NCBI GenBank assembly: GCA_963718305.1
Contig: CAVQZG010000005.1
Location: 310,001 to 374,000 of the forward strand
DNA length: 64,000 bases
Source of the DNA: RYN-230 sp963718305
GTDB taxonomy: Bacteria; Actinomycetota; Actinomycetes; Streptosporangiales; Streptosporangiaceae
Reading direction: 5' to 3'
Shown: one piece after another, positions 58,628 through 64,000 of the stretch
How positions within the stretch are numbered: position 1 is the stretch's first letter
Layout: each line of letters starts with the position of its first letter
Notes under the pieces: model-generated
Databases searched by the model: none
Told to the model about the DNA's origin: nothing
Seen by the model: the letters and a program-made list of their open reading frames with translations, nothing else
Made by a program: the position numbers and the translations under genes

Positions 58628-59770
58628 TCAGGACGTAGGCGGGGGAAGCTGGCTGGTCCAGCGGGCGCTCGTTGTTGCGCTGTAGAACAGCATGGTGCCT
58701 GGTACCGCACCCGCGACCGGTGTCTGGGCCACGGTCTCGGAACCGAGCAGGTCGCCGGTCTGCGGGTCGATGATGACGAAGGTGGTTTCGTACCGGAGAT
58801 AGGCCCCAATCCAGGAGTCCTGCCAGACGGCGGTCCCGGTTTGGCCTTCTGGGTCCGTTACTCCTGGCCGCATCCGTACGCCCGGCACACTTGCGAGGAC
58901 CCGGAAGGCCGCTGCGCGTACCACTGGCCGCACGGAGTCGGCGTTCATGACCGTGAGCGCCCCCGCGGCGATCACATTGTTCCGTCCTTTGGCCCCGGGC
59001 TGCGGATGGGCCAGGAAGACCGTCCGCAGTTTCGCAGGGTTGGCAGGCAGCCACAGATCGTTTTTCCCGCCAAAGTCCCCGGTGCCGTGTTTGACGGCTC
59101 GACCTTCCTCCACGGGGCCCGGGTGAGCGGAGAGGACGCGATGCCCCCGCCGCCAGTGGTCTGGGGAGCCGTCGCGGCGCCAGGCACGGGCGTCTGCCCG
59201 GGACGCGGGGCGGGCCCCCAGGTACTGTATGGAGATCGTCAGCCGGGTGACATCCGAGACTCTGGTGCACTGCGTAATCCGGTACCTGCGGTTCAGCGCG
59301 TACCTGAATCCCCGGGGCGCTGAGGTGGGAACGCGATTCGGGCCGTTCAGCCAGGGCTCGGGCAGCAGCCTGCCGCCCACCCCGACAAGTTCACGATCTC
59401 CTTGGACTTCGGTGGTGCAGTAAAACCGGCCAGTCTTCTGCTGCGCTGCCTTGACTGCCATCGCGAGCAGGAACGGCCCGGCGGGCTGCCCGGCCGGCAA
59501 TCCCGCCGGCACATGGCTGTCGCCGGGGGTGACAGGCTTCCCGCCCGCGGCCAGGCTCGCGATCGCCAGGGCCCCGGCGGTCCCGACAGCGGTAGCGCTG
59601 AGTGCGAGGGAAACCATGCGGGTCGTCCGCGGGCGGCCCAGAGGCACCGAACCGGAATGCTGACCGCCTTCGATGGCGGTCATCAGCCGTGCACGCGACC
59701 TGGCGAGGCGTTCTGGTCCTGGCTGTGCTTCCTCAGCGCAGAAATCCTCGATCAGCTTCATCTCGTTCAC
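58628..59770 (-). CDS. CU044_5270-type membrane protein, candidate anti-sigma factor
   Basis: The protein has 380 residues. A cytoplasmic N-terminus of about 50 residues (EDFCAEEAQPGPERLARSRARLMTAIEG) is followed by one membrane helix (residues about 53-75, LALSATAVGTAGALAIASLA) and a large external domain. This layout is shared with the CU044_5270 family, often encoded directly after an ECF sigma gene. The gene starts four bases after the sigma stop, so it is very likely co-translated and acts as the membrane sensor or anti-sigma factor. The extracytoplasmic domain includes GTAVWQDSWIGAYLRYETTFVIIDPQTGDLLGSE, possibly ligand-binding. No zinc-finger anti-sigma motif is present. Confidence 0.72.
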   Translation of the reverse strand: MNEMKLIEDFCAEEAQPGPERLARSRARLMTAIEGGQHSGSVPLGRPRTTRMVSLALSATAVGTAGALAIASLAAGGKPVTPGDSHVPAGLPAGQPAGPFLLAMAVKAAQQKTGRFYCTTEVQGDRELVGVGGRLLPEPWLNGPNRVPTSAPRGFRYALNRRYRITQCTRVSDVTRLTISIQYLGARPASRADARAWRRDGSPDHWRRGHRVLSAHPGPVEEGRAVKHGTGDFGGKNDLWLPANPAKLRTVFLAHPQPGAKGRNNVIAAGALTVMNADSVRPVVRAAAFRVLASVPGVRMRPGVTDPEGQTGTAVWQDSWIGAYLRYETTFVIIDPQTGDLLGSETVAQTPVAGAVPGTMLFYSATTSARWTSQLPPPTS

Positions 59771-59774
59771 TGGT

Positions 59775-60395
59775 TCACTCTCCCGGGGCTTCGCTGGAGT
59801 TCAGATCCTCAAGTTCCGCGCGTACCCTGCGCCTGGCCCTGGCCAGCCGTGATGCCACCGTGCCGGGCGGGACGCTGATGGCAGCGGCAATCTCCTGGCA
59901 ACTCAGCCCGCTGGCCCTTAGGAGCAGCACATCCCGCTGCGCCCCAGACAGACGGCTCAGGGCCGATGCGAGCCGGCCGCGGATGGCCTGAGCCGCGACC
60001 CGGTTCGTGACTTGCTCGGCAAGGGACTCGGCGGGTGAGGTCTCGCCACAACGGGCAATCGCGCGGAACAGGCGGACTTCGTCACGGCGGCGGCGTCCGA
60101 CCAGGTTGGTGGCAATGCCGTACAGCCATGGGCGCGCGTTGGCGTGGGCGGTCTTGTAGCCCCGCCGCCGCTGGAACGCGATCAGGAATACCTCTGCAGT
60201 AATGTCGTCAGCGGCGTCCTGCCCGAGCCGGCGTGCGACATAGCTGTGGATCGCCGGACCGTGCCGGTCAAACAGCAAGGCGAAGCACTCAGGCGCGGAT
60301 ATGGATTGCGCGATGAGCGCGGCGTCGTCGCAGACGTCCCCACCCGTGCCCTCGGGACGCTCTAGACGTGTCACGCCTGCAGGCGTATCGCCCAT
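59775..60395 (-). CDS. ECF-type RNA polymerase sigma factor
   Basis: The ATG at 60395 follows AGGAG with 7 bases spacing; 206 residues. Region 2 is FALLFDRHGPAIHSYVARRLGQDAADDITAEVFLIAFQRR with PWLYGIATNLVGRRRRDE. Region 4 is LSRLSGAQRDVLLLRASGLSCQEIAAAISVPPGTVASRLARARRRVRAEL, a clear helix-turn-helix. It forms a two-gene unit with the membrane anti-sigma-like protein. The gap to the next gene (60396-60633) probably holds its own promoter. Confidence 0.9.
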   Translation of the reverse strand: MGDTPAGVTRLERPEGTGGDVCDDAALIAQSISAPECFALLFDRHGPAIHSYVARRLGQDAADDITAEVFLIAFQRRRGYKTAHANARPWLYGIATNLVGRRRRDEVRLFRAIARCGETSPAESLAEQVTNRVAAQAIRGRLASALSRLSGAQRDVLLLRASGLSCQEIAAAISVPPGTVASRLARARRRVRAELEDLNSSEAPGE

Positions 60396-60633
60396 CACAG
60401 TTCTCCTGGCAAGTAGGGATACCTGCTCTTGCGGTTACTCACCTGCTATTGCCCGCAACCGGGATCCCGTGTCCATCTGGCAAGCTAGCGTCCGGCAGCA
60501 TGGCGCGGGGCCCTGAAAATTTCCTGCCGCCGCTGCAGCCCTGCCTGCAGACCGGCACCGAGGCCCTGACCACAGCCGCGCTAGCCTGGCTGGCGCGGAA
60601 ATAACGCACGCAGACGGCGATTGGACCCGGGAT

Positions 60634-61155
60634 ATGGGCACTGGAAAGTACGGCATTACCCCGCTCGCCGCCGTCGTGGGCGGCCTTCTGGCCGGGGCCG
60701 TGGGCACGGCCTGCCTGGACGCGGTGAATTATGTCAAGTACCGGCGCACGGGCGGTAAGGACAGCCCGCTCGCCTGGGAATTCCCGAAGGTCGACAGCTG
60801 GGACCAGGCGCCGGACCCCGGGCAGGTCGGCAAGCGCGTGATCGAGGGTTTCACGCAGCGCGAACTTCCCGATCGGTGGGCCGGGCCGGTCAGCACCGTC
60901 ATGCACTGGTCCTACGGGTCGGGGTGGGGGGCGGTCTATGGGGTCCTCGCCGGGTCCCTGCGCCGCCCGCACCCCCTCTATGGCTTGGCGCTGGGCCCGG
61001 TGGTCTGGATTTCGGGGTACGTGCTGCTGCCGGAGGGCGGGCTCTACAAGCCGATCTGGGAGTACGACGCCAAGACGCTAGCCGGTGACCTGAGCGCCCA
61101 CCTCGCCTACGGCGTGGGCACGGGAGTCACCTTCTGGCTGATCGCGAAGCTCTGA
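60634..61155 (+). CDS. conserved membrane protein, possibly DUF1440/YagU-like
   Basis: The protein has 173 residues. A first hydrophobic segment (ITPLAAVVGGLLAGAVGTACLDAVNYVKYRR) is followed by a soluble part and three further segments (HWSYGSGWGAVYGVLAG, LGPVVWISGYVLLPEG, AHLAYGVGTGVTFWLIA). The GSGWGAVYG tract and the short length recall DUF1440-like proteins, though I am not certain. It stands alone. Function is unknown. Confidence 0.65.
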   Translation: MGTGKYGITPLAAVVGGLLAGAVGTACLDAVNYVKYRRTGGKDSPLAWEFPKVDSWDQAPDPGQVGKRVIEGFTQRELPDRWAGPVSTVMHWSYGSGWGAVYGVLAGSLRRPHPLYGLALGPVVWISGYVLLPEGGLYKPIWEYDAKTLAGDLSAHLAYGVGTGVTFWLIAKL

Positions 61156-61186
61156 GAGTGATCGCCTCCTGCTGAGCGGCTCTTGC

Positions 61187-61530
61187 TCACATGCGGGCGA
61201 TTAGCTGCTGGATCTTGGAGACGATATCGGCTAGCGCATCTACTCCGCCTACCGTCCCGCTGATCCAGCTGAGTATTTCCCTAACCCGGCTGAAGTTTGG
61301 CCTTTTGCTCGTCAGCTCCTGCTGTGCTGTGATGGCTGACGAATGCACCTCCTGTGCCTCGGGCACTCCTGCTGGTTGGCTTGTACGAGCTCGATGAGCT
61401 TTTGCAGTTCAGCGACGGCCTGTCCGAGCGCTGATCCGTCAGGTCGCGATTCTACGCTGGCCTTAGCCTTCTTGCCGATCGCCATCGCTGAGTTGTCCAT
61501 ATCTCCGGTGCGAACGGTGTACTCGGTCAT
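61187..61530 (-). pseudogene. small 'GDM-NSA' motif protein with a -1 frameshift
   Basis: The ATG at 61530 follows GGAAAGG. The first frame reads MTEYTVRTGDMDNSAMAIGK and then a helix up to LVQANQQE. A second frame continues with VPEAQEVHSSAITAQQELTS and SRVREILSWISGTVGGVDALADIVSKIQQL to the stop at 61187. The switch is at 61366 in CAGGAGTGCCC, where one G is missing. The corrected protein has about 114 residues: an N-terminal motif of about 20 residues, then two helical parts. The motif GDMxNSAxxxGxKxK is shared with the C-terminus of the upstream gene. Codon choice is less GC-biased than in its neighbours. Function is unknown. Confidence 0.58.
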
Positions 61531-61560
61531 CGGGGATGCCTTTCCGTGAACGAAGGTTTA

Positions 61561-63101
61561 TCATGAATCTGATTTAGACTCTGATTTGGATTTGTCGCCG
61601 ACTGTGACCGCTGAATTCTTCATATCGCCCACGTGAACGCTGTAGTGATTGGTGGTCGATTCAAGAATGACCTGAACTTGCGAATCAAATTCACCCAGTT
61701 TCACATCGTGCTTCTTAAGAAAGTCCCGGAGGCCTCTGAGCAAGGTCTGCTGAGACATGATTACGTACATTATCTCATCGCGGGCAAGAAAATGGTGCTC
61801 GCGGCTGAAACCGCACGCCAGCTCGCGGATGCTCGCGCTGCTCCGTAGTCAAAGTCGCGCCCGCGCCGGATCGCTCTGACCTGATTAAAGAGCCTTCTCT
61901 GTTCAGCCCGGTAACGTCTAACATCTGAGATGAGCAGCAACGGGGCCTTCGCCAGCGCGGGCAGAAATCTCCTAGCGCCCCACCGGCATGATTTCCACAG
62001 CTGCTGCCGGTGCGACGGGCTGTAGCGCCGGTCGATGCTGCGGAACTCACGGCGGATGGGAGGGAGAACGCGGTACTCCCACTCGATATACAGATAGCCC
62101 CCAGTATGGACGGCCCTTACGAAGAGGGTGACCACCAGCTGGCCCTGCCACGCAGGCATCTCCACGCAGACATAAACGCGGGCGTCCGGGGTTGGGTGCA
62201 GGGCCGCTTGCTGAAGCAGTGCGGAACTCACCGAGGTTGCAGGAGGGGCGGCCGCACCGGCGGGAAGAAATGCAGGATGATCCTTGATGTGCCGCCCGTT
62301 TACGAACAGCCTCTCTTTCTATCCGCATATCGTTGAAGCCTAGCTTGTTCATTGTTTTCATCAGCGCTGCATGAACGTCCGCGTTACTAAACTTGCGAGG
62401 CTTCGTGCTTTCCCGTTCTTTACTCTCTTTCCCTGGCTTACATCGATCACCACGTGCTCTCTGCTGAGCCTTTGCCCGCTGCCGACGAAGGCAGATTCGC
62501 CGTGAAAGATGACCAGGTTACCCCGGCGCCGCGCTGAGACCATGTTGATGCGATCACGCACCCATTGATGACGTGGCTCGGGCGCCGTGTGGATATCAAA
62601 CTCTCCCCGGAGCATCTTGCCGACTACAATCTGGTACATCCGTATCCAGTACTCCAGCGTGACGATCGTGCAGGCGGTGAAGAGCCCGGCAGCGATTACG
62701 ATAATCACGGCTGGCAGCCAGATCAGCGTCAGCGGCAAGAGTACGATAGTAGCGAGCACCGTGATGGCGAGGTGTATGTCTCGGCGAGCACGGCGCATCA
62801 CTGAGTCCACGGCCCACCGGGCAACGGCTGCAATTTCGACTCCGTAGGCGGGGGCTACGGCCCTCAGCGGTTCGCCGACGACGTTACGGACCACGTCCTG
62901 CGCGTAGTCCAGGTTAATCTGCGTGGCGGCAGACAGGTAACGCGTTGTTTCGCGGTCGAAATCGTGCCGGGCGTAGCGCCATACATCGGGGCCGGTCTGG
63001 TGGCGTCCTTCCCCGGATGGGTGCCCCGCACCCGTGTTCGAATTCCCATTTGCTGATGGCGGTATCGCCGAGGTGGGATGGAATGGTTGGCTAGCATCCA
63101 T
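61561..63101 (-). pseudogene. membrane protein of a common actinomycete family, disrupted by three frameshifts
   Basis: The ATG at 63101 follows GAGGG. The segments read DRETTRYLSAATQINLDYAQDVV, two membrane helices (TVLATIVLLPLTLIWLPAVIIVIAAGLFTACTIV), NLVIFHGESAFVGSGQRLSREHVVID, then frame changes at about 62431 (G missing), 62310 (extra G) and 61835 (one base missing). The chain continues through KFSNADVHAALMKTMNKLG, RLFVNGRHIKDHPAFLPAG, RVYVCVEMPAWQGQLVVTLF, GRDFDYGAARAS and MYVIMSQQTLLRGLRDFLKK to the C-terminal YSVHVGDMKNSAVTVGDKSK (stop 61561). The corrected product is about 512 residues. From memory it matches an uncharacterised Streptomyces-type family ending with a GVIVSGG-type motif. 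It sits 30 bases before the small gene that carries the same motif. Confidence 0.62.
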
Positions 63102-63329
63102 GGAGCCCTCGCTGCCGAGCCAATTCGGCGGATCAATTGGTTATAGATCTGCTCTACCACGATGTTGTTGGCGCGGCAAGACCCTGGTTTAGGGGTCAGA
63201 CATATCTCGGACGTGCTCGTAGGCGCACAATGTCACAGCAGCATCAAGGGTTACGGTTAGTCAGGCAGCGGGCCTGCCACCGCGGAAAACCACTTCTCCG
63301 CTGTCGCAGGGGGTGCCTACGATCGCAGC

Positions 63330-64000
63330 GTGGTGACCGGGATGCCTGCCTGGCGTGAGGTCCGCCTGCTGGTCGCCCGGGAGCTGGGTGAGCGGATCTA
63401 CGGTGGCGAGCCGCTCGTGCCTGCACGGCAGTCGGGGATGACCTGGGCGGCCCGGGCGCAGCGGGCTGGCCCGGTCGTGGTCAAGGCCAGGCACGGTGAC
63501 CGCGCGGAGGAGGGGACACGATGGTGCGCGACGCACCTTCCCGCGCTCGGGGCGCGCGGGTATCCGGTCCCGGGGATTCTGTGGCAAGGCATGATCAGCT
63601 CTGCGTGGCGCCTGACCGTGCAGAATCGGCTCCCCGGCCGTCCCCTTTACCCGCTGGACGGGCCGCTGGATGGGCCGATGCTCGACGCGCTGCTGCACAT
63701 GGTCGAGTTGCAGGCCGGCGCCGGGATTCCTGACGAGGGTCGCGATTTCACCGGCTACCTGGCGAACGTGCTGTTCGACGACTGGGACGAGATATGGGCT
63801 GATGCGGCCCGGGCTTGCGCGGCGCCTGGTCCCCTGTGCGCGCGTCTGCGGCGCTGGCTCCAGCCGGTCTGGGGGCTGCGCTGCCTGCTCAGCTACCGGA
63901 TAATCGGCGGGCTCGCCGTTTTCACCCACGAGCGGCAGGCGTACGGCGATTCCCTTGGGGATGAAGAATGCGCAGCCGAATCGGCCATCCTCGACAGGCT
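63330..64000 (+). CDS. phosphotransferase/kinase-like protein, 3' truncated by the window edge
   Basis: The frame is open from GTG 63330 (or ATG 63342) to the end of the window, so the C-terminus is missing. The visible part begins PAWREVRLLVARELGERIYGGEPL and continues with a basic VVVKARHGDRAEEGTRW (candidate ATP-Lys strand and C helix) and LPGRPLYPLDGPLDGPMLDALLHMVELQAGAG, a hinge-like tract. The layout resembles an aminoglycoside phosphotransferase-like N-lobe; the catalytic loop would lie outside the window. It is not close to any specific enzyme I can name. Confidence 0.55.
   Translation, partial: MVTGMPAWREVRLLVARELGERIYGGEPLVPARQSGMTWAARAQRAGPVVVKARHGDRAEEGTRWCATHLPALGARGYPVPGILWQGMISSAWRLTVQNRLPGRPLYPLDGPLDGPMLDALLHMVELQAGAGIPDEGRDFTGYLANVLFDDWDEIWADAARACAAPGPLCARLRRWLQPVWGLRCLLSYRIIGGLAVFTHERQAYGDSLGDEECAAESAILDR

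Noticed and set aside
1..64000. tRNA, rRNA, riboswitch or transposase genes
   Set aside because: None was recognised by eye. A tRNA or Rfam scan would be needed to exclude small RNAs.

Overview
The window is high-GC (about 70 percent), with GTG and TTG starts, ATGA/GTGA operon overlaps and strong Shine-Dalgarno sequences. Together with an MptB-like GT-C mannosyltransferase, a DinB/mycothiol-type protein, several ECF sigma factors and many actinobacterial DUF families, this points to a chromosomal segment of a soil-type actinomycete (Actinomycetota). The order cannot be fixed from sequence alone. No rRNA, tRNA, CRISPR array, transposase, integrase or phage gene was seen.

Layout. 1-5.7 kb: end of a hexapeptide-repeat protein, a beta-lactamase-fold serine hydrolase, a phospholipase D-family protein, and a Tat lipoprotein of the N,N-dimethylformamidase-beta-like family. 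5.8-14 kb: an accessory region with an ECF sigma factor and a small beta-rich partner, a TPR-CHAT (caspase-like) protease, a divergent cytoplasmic subtilisin, then an HTH-ImmA/IrrE protein with a translationally coupled partner, and a 46-residue membrane peptide. 14-15.4 kb: PadR regulator plus membrane protein. 15.4-28 kb: a probable organosulfur-scavenging locus (SDR, TauD-type dioxygenase, two flavin-dependent monooxygenases, broken peroxiredoxin-like gene, four-rhodanese protein, five-gene Opp/Dpp-type ABC importer) whose transcription units carry related AT-rich promoter/operator sequences. 28-37.7 kb: MFS exporter, SigX5-type ECF sigma with a DinB-fold partner, FAD oxidoreductase, two GT-C membrane proteins, DUF167, SDR, OsmC. 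37.9-43.3 kb: MacB/FtsX-type ABC exporter and NarL-type two-component system. 43.4-55.8 kb: mostly single metabolic and hypothetical genes, including a HAD phosphatase/GH65 phosphorylase pair and a CDF metal transporter. 56-60.4 kb: a Cys-rich secreted protein, a lipoprotein, and an ECF sigma with a membrane anti-sigma-like protein. 60.6-64 kb: membrane proteins, a two-gene unit sharing a 'GDM-NSA-G' motif, and the start of a kinase-like gene.

The most interesting candidate system is at 5.8-11.6 kb: a TPR-CHAT protease, an ECF sigma factor with a small overlapping partner, and a cytoplasmic S8 protease. It resembles, without any CRISPR part, the known association of the Craspase TPR-CHAT protease with a sigma factor and its inhibitor. 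The second is the motif-sharing pair at 61.2-63.1 kb, which has the layout of a homotypic (amyloid-like) signalling pair.

Seven single-base frameshifts break otherwise intact families: at about 18.90, 30.02, 53.89, 61.37, 61.83, 62.31 and 62.43 kb. All lie in GC-rich or G/C-run contexts with no other in-frame stops, so sequencing indels and recent gene decay both remain possible.
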